NCBI GenBank assembly: GCA_016931855.1
Contig: JAFGDZ010000068.1
Location: 209,421 to 273,420, forward strand
Length of the DNA: 64,000 bases
Direction of reading: 5' to 3'
Source of the DNA: Bacteroidales bacterium
GTDB lineage: Bacteria; Bacteroidota; Bacteroidia; Bacteroidales; Tenuifilaceae
Shown here: positions 17,104 through 26,690 of the stretch, in pieces
How the letters are laid out: each line of letters starts with the position of its first letter
Position numbering within the stretch: the stretch's first letter is position 1
Translations under genes and position numbers: made by a program
Notes under the pieces: generated by a model
The model's input: the letters and a program-made list of their open reading frames with translations, nothing else
What the model was told of the DNA's origin: nothing
The model's database searches: none

Positions 17104-19119
17104 ATGACACCAAAAGACGCAAAGCACGATAAGAACATCAACAAAAACAGCAAGCCCGAGGGTGGAAGCAAATTCACACCCCCTAAGTTTAATGTTTACT
17201 GGGTTTACATTATCATTATTGCTGCCATAATTATTCTAAACTTCTTTTACAGCAGCAAAAACGCCTTAGAAACTAACTGGCACGAGGTTAAAAACCAGAT
17301 GCTAGTTAAGGACGACGTATCAAAACTTGTTGTAATACGCAACCTAGGTAAAGTAGAGGTATTTATTAAAGACACAAGCCTAGATAATTACACCGATAGA
17401 CTTGGTACAGGTATGCGCGCCGTTCCTAAAACAGGGCCACACTTCTACTTCACCATTGGCTCAATAGAAACCTTTGAGCGCCAGCTAGAGGAAGCCCAAG
17501 CAGAAAAAACCGAAACGGAGAAAATTTACCCTCAGTACGAGGAGCGCCAAAACTACATTTCCGATATAATCTATTGGATTCTACCTCTTGCCATACTTAT
17601 AGGATTCTGGGTATTTATTTACCGCAGAATGAGCAAAGGAGCAGGAGGCCCAGGAGGCGGTAATATATTTAGCGTTGGCAAATCCAAAGCACAGCTATTC
17701 GACAAGGAATCAAACGTAAAAATTGATTTCACCGATGTTGCAGGACTTGAGGAGGCCAAGGTTGAGATTATGGAGATAGTGGAGTTTCTAAAGAACCCTA
17801 AAAAGTTCACCGATCTTGGAGGAAAAATCCCCAAAGGAGCACTCCTTGTAGGCCCTCCAGGTACAGGTAAAACCTTACTTGCCAAAGCCGTTGCTGGTGA
17901 GGCAAACGTACCGTTCTTTAGCATGTCGGGCTCCGACTTTGTTGAGATGTTTGTGGGCGTTGGCGCATCGCGCGTTCGCGACCTATTTAAGCAAGCCAAG
18001 GAGAAGGCTCCATGTATTGTGTTTATTGATGAGATTGATGCCATTGGTCGTGCCCGCGGGAAAAACGCAGGCTTCTCGTCTAACGACGAGAGGGAGAACA
18101 CCCTTAACCAGCTCCTTACCGAAATGGACGGGTTTGGATCAAACCAAGGCGTAATAATACTTGCCGCCACTAACCGTGCCGACATTCTTGACCGCGCGCT
18201 GCTTCGTGCAGGCCGCTTTGATAGGCTAATCCACGTTGAGCTACCCGACTATAAAGAGCGTCTTGACATATTCAAGGTACACCTTAAGCCAATAAAGCTT
18301 GAAAAAGATTTCGACACATCGTTCCTAGCAAAGCAAAGCCCTGGATTCTCTGGTGCCGACATTGCCAACGTATGTAACGAAGCTGCACTTATTGCTGCAC
18401 GGAAGAACAAGCACTCAGTAGAAAAACAGGATTTTCTTGATGCTATTGATAGAATTGTTGGTGGCATGGAGAAAAAGAACAAGATTATCTCTAAGGAGGA
18501 AAAACGTGTAATAGCATTCCACGAGGCAGGACACGCCACCGTTAGCTGGCTACTTGAACATGCCAACCCCCTACTAAAGGTTAGCATTATTCCCCGCGGA
18601 CGCTCACTGGGCGCAGCGTGGTACTTACCCGAGGAGCGACAAATAACCACCACCGAGCAGATGTTTGACGAGATGTGCTCTGCACTTGGCGGAAGAGCAT
18701 CGGAGGAGGTTGTGTTTAGCAAAATATCAACTGGTGCGCTAAACGACCTGGAGAAGGTTACCAAGCAGGCATATGCAATGGTTACCTACTTTGGAATGGG
18801 CAATGCGCTAAGGAACATAAGCTTTTACGACTCATCGGGACAATCGGAGTATGCATTCTCCAAACCCTATAGTGAAAAAACCGCCGAAGCAATTGACGTA
18901 GAGGTTAAAGAGATTGTAGGCAAAGCCTACGAACGCTCAACCAAAATCCTTAACGAGAACATTGACGGACTAAACAAGCTTGCCGAGCTGCTGCTTGAGC
19001 GTGAGGTTATTTTTAGTGAGGATTTAGAAGGTATTTTTGGGCCACGTAAATCGCACAGCAGAGCCGAAGTGGTTACAAAAGGGTTTGAGGAGAACGGAAA
19101 CGAAACAACACCCGCATAA
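17104..19119 (+). CDS. ftsH: ATP-dependent zinc metalloprotease FtsH
   Basis: 671 residues. Inner-membrane hexameric protease. The first membrane segment is [19 protein letters not shown] (about 31-49) and the second is [16 protein letters not shown] (about 160-176), flanking a periplasmic domain. The AAA+ domain has Walker A GPPGTGKT (250-257), the pore motif [12 protein letters not shown], Walker B IVFIDEID and arginine fingers in LRAGRFDR. Zinc site H473-E474-A-G-H477 with a downstream Asp in [13 protein letters not shown] at 17095 is in frame, but the ATG at 17104 (MTPKDAK) is preferred. Turns over membrane and regulatory proteins. Followed closely by DUF2007 and cdsA. Confidence 0.98.
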   Translation: MTPKDAKHDKNINKNSKPEGGSKFTPPKFNVYWVYIIIIAAIIILNFFYSSKNALETNWHEVKNQMLVKDDVSKLVVIRNLGKVEVFIKDTSLDNYTDRLGTGMRAVPKTGPHFYFTIGSIETFERQLEEAQAEKTETEKIYPQYEERQNYISDIIYWILPLAILIGFWVFIYRRMSKGAGGPGGGNIFSVGKSKAQLFDKESNVKIDFTDVAGLEEAKVEIMEIVEFLKNPKKFTDLGGKIPKGALLVGPPGTGKTLLAKAVAGEANVPFFSMSGSDFVEMFVGVGASRVRDLFKQAKEKAPCIVFIDEIDAIGRARGKNAGFSSNDERENTLNQLLTEMDGFGSNQGVIILAATNRADILDRALLRAGRFDRLIHVELPDYKERLDIFKVHLKPIKLEKDFDTSFLAKQSPGFSGADIANVCNEAALIAARKNKHSVEKQDFLDAIDRIVGGMEKKNKIISKEEKRVIAFHEAGHATVSWLLEHANPLLKVSIIPRGRSLGAAWYLPEERQITTTEQMFDEMCSALGGRASEEVVFSKISTGALNDLEKVTKQAYAMVTYFGMGNALRNISFYDSSGQSEYAFSKPYSEKTAEAIDVEVKEIVGKAYERSTKILNENIDGLNKLAELLLEREVIFSEDLEGIFGPRKSHSRAEVVTKGFEENGNETTPA

Positions 19120-19145
19120 CCTAATCCTTTAAAACACGTAAACCG

Positions 19146-19355
19146 ATGACTGACGCAAATTGGAAGTGCATTTACACAACCGACAAGCCATATCAAGCGG
19201 AAATTATTAAGCAGATGCTTGAAGAGAATGGCATTGAGGCGGTTGTTATGAACAAACAGGACTCTTCATACCAAACTTTTGGGGTAGCCGAAGTTTACAC
19301 CACACAGGAGAATGAAGAGAAGGCAAAGGAACTGATTAACACATTCGAAATTTGA
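19146..19355 (+). CDS. DUF2007 family protein
   Basis: 69 residues, a single small alpha/beta domain of the DUF2007 type: TDANWKCIYTTDKPYQAEII, then EENGIEAVVMNKQDSSYQTF and the acidic AEVYTTQENEEKAKELIN. The family is called a putative signal-transducing protein, but its role is not established. It sits 26 bases after ftsH and its TGA stop (19353-19355) overlaps the TTG start of cdsA, suggesting translational coupling. Confidence 0.85.
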   Translation: MTDANWKCIYTTDKPYQAEIIKQMLEENGIEAVVMNKQDSSYQTFGVAEVYTTQENEEKAKELINTFEI

Positions 19356-20179
19356 CAACTTTTGTAAAAAGAGCAATAAGCGGGGTGCTATTTGTTCTGG
19401 CCATAGTTGGAGGGGTTTACCTTGGTAAAATCCCTTTCTTCATAATATTTATGGGGCTAATGCTGGCATCGCTGTTTGAGTTCTACAACCTTGCACTAAA
19501 GGCAAAGATTAGGCCTCAAGTACTTCTAGGACTGCTCTTTAGCGCTGCTCTTTTTTTATCAACCTATTTCTATGCATCAGGACGATTGGAACCCATCACT
19601 TTTCTTGGGTTCCTTCCGCTTTTTGTAAGCATCTTTATTATTGAACTGTACAGGAACCACCAAAGGCCATTTCACAACATCGCTTACACGCTACTTGGGA
19701 TACTATACATTGGCCTACCGTTCTCGCTATTAAACTTAATGGTGCTAAACAGCTCATCGTTTAACGTATCGTACGACCCTAGCATTGCACTGGCATTCTT
19801 TGCGCTAACCTGGAGCAACGACACTGGAGCATACCTATTTGGCGTAAGCATAGGTAAGCACAAGATGTTCCCTAGAGTTTCGCCCAACAAATCGTGGGAA
19901 GGCTTTGCAGGAGGCATTGCAGTATCGGCATTAGCCGCTTGGGTTATAGCAATGTTTGTTCAGCAAATAAGCCTATCGCACTGGTTAGTAATTGGCTTTA
20001 TTACCGCTACCATGGGCGTTTTTGGCGATTTAGTGGAATCCATGTTTAAGCGCAGCCTAGGGGTAAAAGATTCGGGAAAATTCCTACCGGGTCATGGCGG
20101 CTTACTTGATAGGTTTGATGCCATTCTACTATCAACCCCTGTGGTAGTAGCCTACTTAGAAGTTATGATGTTAATTTAA
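19352..20179 (+). CDS. cdsA: Phosphatidate cytidylyltransferase
   Basis: 275 residues. Makes CDP-diacylglycerol from phosphatidic acid and CTP, the entry to phospholipid head-group synthesis. About eight hydrophobic segments. The CdsA signature at about residues 210-240 is recognised as MGVFGDLVESMFKRSLGVKD followed by LPGHGGLLDRFDAILLS. An earlier conserved stretch SPNKSWEGFAGG is at about 175. The start is TTG at 19352, overlapping the DUF2007 stop; the next ATG is 90 bases later, inside the second half of the first membrane region, while the TTG start gives the normal family N-terminus (TTFVKRAISGVLF). psd follows after 15 bases. Confidence 0.95.
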   Translation: MTTFVKRAISGVLFVLAIVGGVYLGKIPFFIIFMGLMLASLFEFYNLALKAKIRPQVLLGLLFSAALFLSTYFYASGRLEPITFLGFLPLFVSIFIIELYRNHQRPFHNIAYTLLGILYIGLPFSLLNLMVLNSSSFNVSYDPSIALAFFALTWSNDTGAYLFGVSIGKHKMFPRVSPNKSWEGFAGGIAVSALAAWVIAMFVQQISLSHWLVIGFITATMGVFGDLVESMFKRSLGVKDSGKFLPGHGGLLDRFDAILLSTPVVVAYLEVMMLI

Positions 20180-20194
20180 CCCCAAACCAAGACT

Positions 20195-20848
20195 ATGCTT
20201 ATTCACAAAGAAGGGTACAAAATTTTTGGATTAACCCTTTTAATCCTTGCAGCAATTAACATTGCTGCGTTCCTTTTGGGAGGCAGTATTGCTCTTTACA
20301 TTGTACTTGTACCGTCCCTGCTCTTTGCCATTTTTGTGGCGCGCTTTTTCAGGGTTCCTAAAAGAGCCCTGCTAAGTGATCCTAACTTAGTTTATGCTCC
20401 TGCCGATGGAACAGTTTGCGCTATTGAGGAGGTTGAAGAAACGGAGTATTTAGGTACCCGTTGCATACAGGTCTCAATATTCATGTCGGTGTGGAACGTG
20501 CACATTAACTGGTTCCCCATTAAAGGCAAGCCAATCTACTACAAGTACCATCCAGGCGCATTCCTAGTTGCTTGGCATCCAAAATCGTCAACGCTTAACG
20601 AAAGAACCTCGTTGGTCATGGAAACCGAAAAGGGCACAAAGATTATGATGCGCCAAATTGCAGGTGCTCTTGCCCGTAGAATTGTAAACTATGCTGACAA
20701 CCTTAAGCCTTTTGGGCAGAATCAGGAGGTTGGGTTTATTAAGTTTGGATCAAGGGTTGACCTATTCCTGCCGCTTAATGCTAAAATCAAGGTAAGCATG
20801 GATCAGAAAGCCACTGGAACCCAAACCGTTATTGCAGAGTTAGAATAA
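20195..20848 (+). CDS. psd: Phosphatidylserine decarboxylase (short, archaeal-type proenzyme)
   Basis: 217 residues. Decarboxylates phosphatidylserine to phosphatidylethanolamine. One or two N-terminal hydrophobic segments (residues 11-50), then the catalytic core: VYAPADGTVCAIEEV, SIFMSVWNVHINWFPIKG, and the self-cleavage site GS in KFGSRVDLFLP near residue 189, where the pyruvoyl group forms. This is the short Psd-A form lacking the E. coli-type N-terminal region. Directly behind cdsA, while pssA for the middle step lies about 10 kb away on the other strand. Confidence 0.94.
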   Translation: MLIHKEGYKIFGLTLLILAAINIAAFLLGGSIALYIVLVPSLLFAIFVARFFRVPKRALLSDPNLVYAPADGTVCAIEEVEETEYLGTRCIQVSIFMSVWNVHINWFPIKGKPIYYKYHPGAFLVAWHPKSSTLNERTSLVMETEKGTKIMMRQIAGALARRIVNYADNLKPFGQNQEVGFIKFGSRVDLFLPLNAKIKVSMDQKATGTQTVIAELE

Positions 20849-20871
20849 ATACAAGGAGATATACGCAACAC

Positions 20872-20906
20872 AAAAAAGCCTGTCGGGAATTACGACAGGC
20901 TTTTTT
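20872..20906. terminator. Terminator of the rsfS-psd run
   Basis: 14-bp stem AAAAAAGCCTGTCG / CGACAGGCTTTTTT with a 7-base loop, usable in both directions. It lies between psd and the convergent lipoprotein gene. Confidence 0.93.
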
Positions 20907-20934
20907 GCGTTATTGATGCAGCTTAGCAGCAAGG

Positions 20935-21450
20935 CTAGTCCACGTAGCCAGAAAACGAAATTCGTTTTACCTTTCCCTTAGCATCAAAAACAAACTTAAG
21001 GGTTCTAAGATCCGCTTCGGAGCTTATTTTTAGGGTATCGGTACTACTGGATCCCGTAGGTAGGTTGCTAAAAGCTTGCTGCACTTGTTCGCGGCTAGCC
21101 CCTACAGTTATGCCATTTCTAAGCTTAATGCGGTTATCAAGAATAACGCCCCCGAGCAGCATCTCGCGGTTAAAATGGGTTTTGTAAATCATAACCGACG
21201 ATTTGCGAGAGTATAGCTTGTAAATGGTGTCGCTTTTCTCAGGGTTGTGTGCATTTTTCCTTAGTACACGTGTCTCCTTTAGCCCAGGAAAGTTCTCATG
21301 AAAATTCCTAACAGTCTCGGAAAAGCCGAATGGTTCATGAAGAAAATCCTCAATAGCAACAGGTTGTGCTGGTGTTTCTACCACTTTATTTGACACATTG
21401 CACGCGGCAAGAGCAAGTATCAGGGCAAGGGGAAGTATTAATCGTTTCAT
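20935..21450 (-). CDS. Predicted lipoprotein of unknown function
   Basis: About 171 residues. Start taken at the ATG at 21450 (MKRLILPLALILALAAC) because it gives a compact lipoprotein signal with lipobox LAAC; an upstream in-frame ATG at 21480 would add ten residues. The mature part is soluble, with FGFSETVRNFHENFPGLK near residue 42 and a C-terminal domain with ITVGASREQVQQAFSNLP, reminiscent of small SmpA/BamE-like folds that follow the pattern of a helix after IxxGxsxxxV. That resemblance is weak. Predicted membrane-anchored; Bacteroidota often place such proteins in the outer membrane. Confidence 0.7.
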   Translation of the reverse strand: MKRLILPLALILALAACNVSNKVVETPAQPVAIEDFLHEPFGFSETVRNFHENFPGLKETRVLRKNAHNPEKSDTIYKLYSRKSSVMIYKTHFNREMLLGGVILDNRIKLRNGITVGASREQVQQAFSNLPTGSSSTDTLKISSEADLRTLKFVFDAKGKVKRISFSGYVD

Positions 21451-21595
21451 AGTAATCGCATTAAGGTGGTTAGTTAGCATTTAAACAGTTAAGTAACGCA
21501 AAAGTGCGATACAGAAACAATAAAAATAGAAAAGCTATTGCTCAATGGCAATAGCCTCTCAAATAAACACGATATCAATATCCGCAAAAAAATTG

Positions 21596-22549
21596 CTATA
21601 GAAAAAACAGCATAACCCCTCCAACGGCAACTAGCGCGCCAATAAGCTCTTTGGGGTTAAATTTCTCCTTAAAGAAAATTACTGCAGGAGGAATAATGAG
21701 CACGGGAACAATTGACATAATTGCCGAGGCCACACCGGTTGATGTAAACGTTACCGCCCACAGCGAGAAAGACACGCCAAGGAAAGGGCCAAAGAAGGCG
21801 CCAATGGACAGACGGGTCATTGCCTCCCTATTCTTTAGGGCAGCAAAAAGCGCCTTCCATCTGTTGGTAAACAGGAAGATTAGGGCAAACCCAATTACCC
21901 CCGTTATTACCCTTATTTGCACCGATGCAAAAACGTTGTACCCATCGCCCATACCATACTTGCTAAGCACAAGGCCTCCGCCCTGCCCTACTGCACCACC
22001 AAAGGCCAAGAGCAATCCTGTAAGGGGGTATGAGAACTTTACCTTTCTGCGCTTGCTGTTCCCATTTGTAACCTCATTCCCTGTGGCAACTTCAAGTTCA
22101 GGCACCTTAGCCTCACGCTTTAGTATAACCAAGGCAATACCAGCAAATGTTAAAACCATAGCAATGGCCTCCTTAACAGAAAGGCTTTCGCCAAGAAGCA
22201 TCCAGCCTATAAGGGCAGCAATAGGAGGTGCCAGAGCCATAATAAGCATGGAAATACGCGCACCAATTAGCACATAGGCACGAAACAAGAATAAATCGCC
22301 TAATACAAAGCCAACCAACCCCGAAAGGGATAGCCAAATCCACTGATGAGCACCAGCATCGGTTGGGAACGCAACACCCCGTGCAAACCAGTTTAATAAG
22401 GATAGAAAAACAAAGGCCATGCACAATCGGATAAGATTTACCGATAGTGACCCCACCTTTTTACCAGCAGACTCGAATGCCAGCGCAGTGATTGTCCAGA
22501 AAAACGCTGTTATCAACGCAGCAAATTCACCCTGATGTGAAGCAAACAT
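21596..22549 (-). CDS. EamA/DMT-family transporter
   Basis: 317 residues with ten hydrophobic segments arranged as two EamA repeats of five, separated by a charged cytoplasmic loop at about residues 150-175 (EAKVPELEVATGNEVTNGNS). The first repeat has GLVGFVLGDLFLFRAYVLIG and the second GPFLGVSFSLWAVTFTSTGV, typical drug/metabolite exporter features. Inner membrane. Substrate unknown; relatives export amino acids and other metabolites. Single gene with no obvious partner. Confidence 0.88.
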   Translation of the reverse strand: MFASHQGEFAALITAFFWTITALAFESAGKKVGSLSVNLIRLCMAFVFLSLLNWFARGVAFPTDAGAHQWIWLSLSGLVGFVLGDLFLFRAYVLIGARISMLIMALAPPIAALIGWMLLGESLSVKEAIAMVLTFAGIALVILKREAKVPELEVATGNEVTNGNSKRRKVKFSYPLTGLLLAFGGAVGQGGGLVLSKYGMGDGYNVFASVQIRVITGVIGFALIFLFTNRWKALFAALKNREAMTRLSIGAFFGPFLGVSFSLWAVTFTSTGVASAIMSIVPVLIIPPAVIFFKEKFNPKELIGALVAVGGVMLFFL

Positions 22550-22730
22550 ATAATTGAATTAGAGATGATTATTTCCGCTTAGCAAAGGAACAGAGCTTTG
22601 ACATAGGAACCATTAAAACGTTTAAGTGTATGCTAAAACATTTTGAATTAGGCACTACGAAGCATATAACCCTCTGCCATTTTGTTTTTTTACAAATTTG
22701 CGCTAGGTTTGATACACATTAACTAGCCAT

Positions 22731-23834
22731 ATGAACAAACTAGCCAAGTATATAATACTTAGCGCAGTAGTAGCGCTTATTGGGTTCCTTCTTTGGTACT
22801 TCTCTAACATTGTTGCTTACATTCTAATTTCAGCAGTACTATCGCTAGTAGGGAAGCCGCTGGTTGATATACTATGCCGAATAAAAATTAGGGGATGGAG
22901 CCCCTCTAAAGCCTTAGCTGCATCGGTCTCGCTGGTAGCACTTTGGGCTGTATTCATCCTCTTCTTTCGCATAATGATTCCCCTAGTGGTAAGCCAAGCC
23001 AACGAGCTAAGTTCGGTAAACGTTACCCAAATGGTTGAGAACTTTTCGGAGCCCATTGAGAGGTTTGAGAGTATAATGCACGAGTACCTGCCAGCATCGG
23101 CACAAGCATTCTCCGTTAAAGCATTTATAATAGATAAGGTTAGCAGCTTTTTTAATGTGGCCATGCTCACCAACTTTTTTAGCTCCACAGCCAACATCCT
23201 AATAAGCATAGTAATTGCAGCTTTCTCGGTATCGTTTATAACCTTCTTCTTTTTAAAGGATGAGAACCTTTTTTACGAAGGGGTTCTTATTCTTTTCCCC
23301 GAACGCTACGAGAGCAACATACGGCACGCACTATCGAGCATTAACAAGCTACTAATGCGCTATTTTATTGGCATATTTATTCAGAGTTTAGCCATAATGA
23401 CGCTTAATACCATAGGGCTAACCATTGTTGGGGTAAGGTTTGAAACGGCCGTTGTTATGGGACTACTCGCAGGTGTTTTAAATGTGCTACCATACGTTGG
23501 GCCACTAATGGGAACAATGCTAGGAACGCTAATTGGCATAGCCACCAATCTACAGCTCGACTTTAGCAGCCAGCTACTCCCGCTAACCATTTACATGGTT
23601 GCGGTATTCCTAACGGTTCAGCTGCTGGACAATATCGTTTTTCAGCCCCTAATATTCTCCAACAGCGTTAATGCTCACCCACTTGAGATTTTTATAGTAC
23701 TACTAATAGCCGGTAGCGTTGGCGGCATACTAGGAATGCTACTTGCCATACCAGGTTATACCGTAATTAGGGTATTTGGGAAGGAATTTTTCAACAATTT
23801 CAGGGTTGTAAAGAAATTAACCCAGAAAATATAA
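22731..23834 (+). CDS. AI-2E family transporter (PerM-like)
   Basis: 367 residues. Two hydrophobic segments near the N-terminus (ILSAVVALIGFLLWYFSNIV), a membrane-proximal region about 95-145, then five further hydrophobic segments with the conserved ETAVVMGLLAGVLNVLPYVG and a C-terminal NAHPLEIFIVLLIAGSVGG. This is the layout of the AI-2E/PerM (UPF0118) family. Members include TqsA and Na+/H+ antiporters; the substrate here is not assigned. Inner membrane. Monocistronic. Confidence 0.9.
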   Translation: MNKLAKYIILSAVVALIGFLLWYFSNIVAYILISAVLSLVGKPLVDILCRIKIRGWSPSKALAASVSLVALWAVFILFFRIMIPLVVSQANELSSVNVTQMVENFSEPIERFESIMHEYLPASAQAFSVKAFIIDKVSSFFNVAMLTNFFSSTANILISIVIAAFSVSFITFFFLKDENLFYEGVLILFPERYESNIRHALSSINKLLMRYFIGIFIQSLAIMTLNTIGLTIVGVRFETAVVMGLLAGVLNVLPYVGPLMGTMLGTLIGIATNLQLDFSSQLLPLTIYMVAVFLTVQLLDNIVFQPLIFSNSVNAHPLEIFIVLLIAGSVGGILGMLLAIPGYTVIRVFGKEFFNNFRVVKKLTQKI

Positions 23835-23888
23835 CGCCTTATTTACGGCAAATACTAATTTTACTGTTTAATACGAAACTAAATAGAA

Positions 23889-24785
23889 ATGGGCAGGTTA
23901 GCAAAATATCTCTTAGTAACAGTAGCAAGCATTATAACAAGCTTTGCAGCATTGGCTCAAGAGCCATATTTTAGCATTCAGCTAAACGTTGTTGATGACC
24001 CAAGCACCAAAACTCTAGTTACGTTTACACCAAACCTGCCAGAAACAGCCACATTGGTACGCTGGGAATTTGGAGACGGAACCACCTCAACAGAGGTATC
24101 GCCAACACATGAATACGCTATTTCTACCTCCGACTTTACAAAAACGGTACTCCTTGTTTACAGTATAGGCGGAGTAGAGAGCACATACACACAGGAAGTT
24201 ATGGCCAACTCGGCCTTTTTTACAGTAGGTCTTGACCCAAACCTTGACTCATTAGCCACATTCAAAAGAATTTTTAGAAGCGCATTTCTTGTTGGCGACA
24301 ACGAAGCGCCAGGAAGCATGAGGTTTGCATGGACAATAAATGGAGAATCGCATACCAATGCTAACTATCCAAACCTATACTACACATTCCCCAATGGTGG
24401 AACCTACAGCGTTAAGCTTAGCGTTTGGAATAGTTCTAATTCAACAAATACTATTAATTACGAGCAAACAGTTGAGATAAAAACTGTTTTTGGAACAACA
24501 AAAGTTCCATTAGAGAATGTCCCCAACGTATTCACACCCAATGGCGATGGCATTAACGATTTTTTTGAGGTGCAAACAAGTGGTTTATCCAGAATGGTGC
24601 TGCGGGTATTCACCCGCTCGGGAGCGCTGGTGCACCAGAATACCGCCAATGTGATACAGTGGGATGGCAAAAACCAAATGGGCAATGAGCTTCCCGAAGG
24701 TATCTACTTCTATGTAATTGAGGACTTAGACAACAATTACGAGACAGCAAAAGGATTTGTTTACATCCTTAAAGGGAACAATTAG
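23889..24785 (+). CDS. Secreted PKD-domain protein with T9SS type B sorting domain
   Basis: 298 residues. Signal peptide MGRLAKYLLVTVASIITSFAALAQ. A PKD-like domain lies at about 30-105 (WEFGDGTTSTEVSPTHEY), a second Ig-like segment at about 110-200, then the gliding-motility C-terminal domain beginning VPNVFTPNGDGINDFFEV and containing VIQWDGKNQMGNELPEGIYF. That C-terminal module is the type B sorting signal recognised by the type IX secretion system, so the product is expected at the cell surface or released. Function of the short cargo is unknown. Confidence 0.9.
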   Translation: MGRLAKYLLVTVASIITSFAALAQEPYFSIQLNVVDDPSTKTLVTFTPNLPETATLVRWEFGDGTTSTEVSPTHEYAISTSDFTKTVLLVYSIGGVESTYTQEVMANSAFFTVGLDPNLDSLATFKRIFRSAFLVGDNEAPGSMRFAWTINGESHTNANYPNLYYTFPNGGTYSVKLSVWNSSNSTNTINYEQTVEIKTVFGTTKVPLENVPNVFTPNGDGINDFFEVQTSGLSRMVLRVFTRSGALVHQNTANVIQWDGKNQMGNELPEGIYFYVIEDLDNNYETAKGFVYILKGNN

Positions 24786-24893
24786 CCGATATTTGCGTTA
24801 CTGAGCAGTGCTAGCCTAAAGGGCTGTATTTTATAACATCCTATTTAGACATCGGGCGCAAACCCGACAAACACCCTACATTAACCAACGCAA

Positions 24894-25118
24894 ATGGAGA
24901 AGAAAAAAAACATCTTCCTAAGAGCTTTTAACTTCTACTACGAGGGATTTCGAAGCATGACTATAGGTAAAACCCTATGGGCCATAATCCTTATTAAGCT
25001 CTTTATTATGTTCGTCATCCTTAAAATTTTCTTTTTCCCTAACATCCTAAAAAGGGACTTTAAAACCGATGAGGAACGCAGCAACCACGTAATAGAACAG
25101 CTAACCAACCAAAAATAA
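24894..25118 (+). CDS. DUF4492 family protein, cydAB-linked
   Basis: 74 residues with one membrane segment (about 25-48, TLWAIILIKLFIMFVILKIF) preceded by a basic N-terminus and the FNFYYEGFRSMTIGK motif. DUF4492 proteins occur upstream of cytochrome bd genes in Bacteroidota; this one ends 4 bases before cydA. Likely a small accessory or assembly subunit of the oxidase, by position only. Confidence 0.88.
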   Translation: MEKKKNIFLRAFNFYYEGFRSMTIGKTLWAIILIKLFIMFVILKIFFFPNILKRDFKTDEERSNHVIEQLTNQK

Positions 25119-25122
25119 TCCT

Positions 25123-26676
25123 ATGATAGAAAATCTTGATTTATCCTTGGTTAACTGGTCGCGGGCACAATTTGCCCTTACGGCCATGTACCATTGGATA
25201 TTTGTGCCCCTAACCTTGGGTTTGGCCTATATTATGGCCTTTATGGAAACCATGTACTACAAAACTGGGGACGAGCACTGGAAACGCACAACCAAGTTCT
25301 GGCAAACCCTATTTGGAGTAAACTTTGCCATTGGCGTTGCTACAGGACTAATTCTTGAGTTTGAGTTTGGAACCAATTGGAGCAACTACTCCTGGTTTGT
25401 AGGCGATATTTTTGGTGCGCCACTAGCCATTGAGGGCATTATGGCCTTTTTTATGGAGTCCACCTTTATTGCCGTTATGTTTTTTGGATGGAACAAGGTT
25501 AGCAAAAAGTTCCACCTAATATCAACATGGCTTGTTGCGCTTGGCGCAAACCTTTCGGCGCTGTGGATTCTGGTTGCCAATGCGTGGATGCAGTATCCCG
25601 CTGGGATGCACTTTAACCCCGACACAGCCCGCAACGAGATGGTTAACTTTTGGGAAGTGCTATTCTCGCCCGTAGCCATAAACAAGTTCCTACACACCAT
25701 AACATCGGGATACGTTCTGGCTGCCATATTTGTAATTGGGGTAAGCGCCTGGTTCCTTATAAAGAAGCGCGAGATAAAGATGGCAAAGCACAGCATCATT
25801 ATTGCGGCTACGTTTGGATTGTTATCGTCGCTATTCCTTGCATTTACAGGGGATGGATCGGCATATCAGGTTGCCCAAAAGCAGCCCATGAAGCTAGCTG
25901 CCATGGAAGGCCTTTACAAAGGGCAAGAGGGCGCTGGGCTTGTTGCCATAGGTGCGCTAACCCCAGGTAAAGAGTACGACGACAATAAGGAGCCATTCAT
26001 CTTTAAAATAGAAATCCCAAAAATGCTCTCGTTACTAGGCTACAGAAGCACCGATGCCTTTGTTCCAGGGATAAACGATATTGTTGAGGGTGGTTACGCC
26101 TACACCGATGCCAATGGAGAGCCTCAAATAGCCCTATCGGCCGAGCAGAAAATGGCACGCGGCAAAATTGCCATACAGGCGCTTGCCGATTATACCGCAG
26201 CATCGGACGAGGGTAACTCGGAGATGATGGAGTACCACAAAGCCATACTACAGGAGAACTTTGCCTACTTTGGCTACGGGTACCTAAACAATCCTAAGAG
26301 CATAATACCAAACGTACCCCTAACCTTCTACAGCTTTAGGGTGATGGTTGCACTAGGTTTCCTATTCATCGGATTTTTTGCACTGATTCTATTCATGGCT
26401 CTTAAAAACAGAATTCGCCAGTACAACTGGTTGCTATGGATATCGGTACTGATGGTACCCTTGGCCTACATTGCCAGCCAAGCAGGTTGGATTGTTGCCG
26501 AGGTTGGCCGTCAACCATGGGTTATTCAGGATATTCTACCTACCGTTGCTGCCGTTTCGCGCATTGATGCGGGCGCAGTTCAGGTTACCTTTATTCTTTT
26601 CGCAGTAATATTTACCGCACTGCTAATTGCTGAGGTAAGCATTATGATTAAGCAAATAAAAATTGGACCTAAATAA
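25123..26676 (+). CDS. cydA: Cytochrome bd ubiquinol oxidase subunit I
   Basis: 517 residues. Catalytic subunit carrying hemes b558, b595 and d, oxidising quinol and reducing O2 to water with high affinity. Conserved features: RAQFALTAMYHWIFVPLTLG with the heme-ligand His near residue 21, the GLILEFEFGTNWSNYSWFVG stretch near 67, quinol-loop region about 245-360, and the EVGRQPWVIQDI motif near 457. About nine membrane segments. Second gene of the DUF4492-cydA-cydB-small ORF operon. Its presence points to growth under low oxygen or oxygen scavenging. Confidence 0.98.
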   Translation: MIENLDLSLVNWSRAQFALTAMYHWIFVPLTLGLAYIMAFMETMYYKTGDEHWKRTTKFWQTLFGVNFAIGVATGLILEFEFGTNWSNYSWFVGDIFGAPLAIEGIMAFFMESTFIAVMFFGWNKVSKKFHLISTWLVALGANLSALWILVANAWMQYPAGMHFNPDTARNEMVNFWEVLFSPVAINKFLHTITSGYVLAAIFVIGVSAWFLIKKREIKMAKHSIIIAATFGLLSSLFLAFTGDGSAYQVAQKQPMKLAAMEGLYKGQEGAGLVAIGALTPGKEYDDNKEPFIFKIEIPKMLSLLGYRSTDAFVPGINDIVEGGYAYTDANGEPQIALSAEQKMARGKIAIQALADYTAASDEGNSEMMEYHKAILQENFAYFGYGYLNNPKSIIPNVPLTFYSFRVMVALGFLFIGFFALILFMALKNRIRQYNWLLWISVLMVPLAYIASQAGWIVAEVGRQPWVIQDILPTVAAVSRIDAGAVQVTFILFAVIFTALLIAEVSIMIKQIKIGPK

Positions 26677-26690
26677 CGGAGGAAGCTACC

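Noticed and set aside
17619..18764. Two long minus-strand frames opposite ftsH
   Set aside because: Shadow frames over invariant AAA+ and zinc-protease motifs of FtsH.
21651..22277. 208-codon plus-strand frame opposite the EamA transporter
   Set aside because: The minus frame is a clear ten-helix transporter; the plus frame has no recognisable domains.
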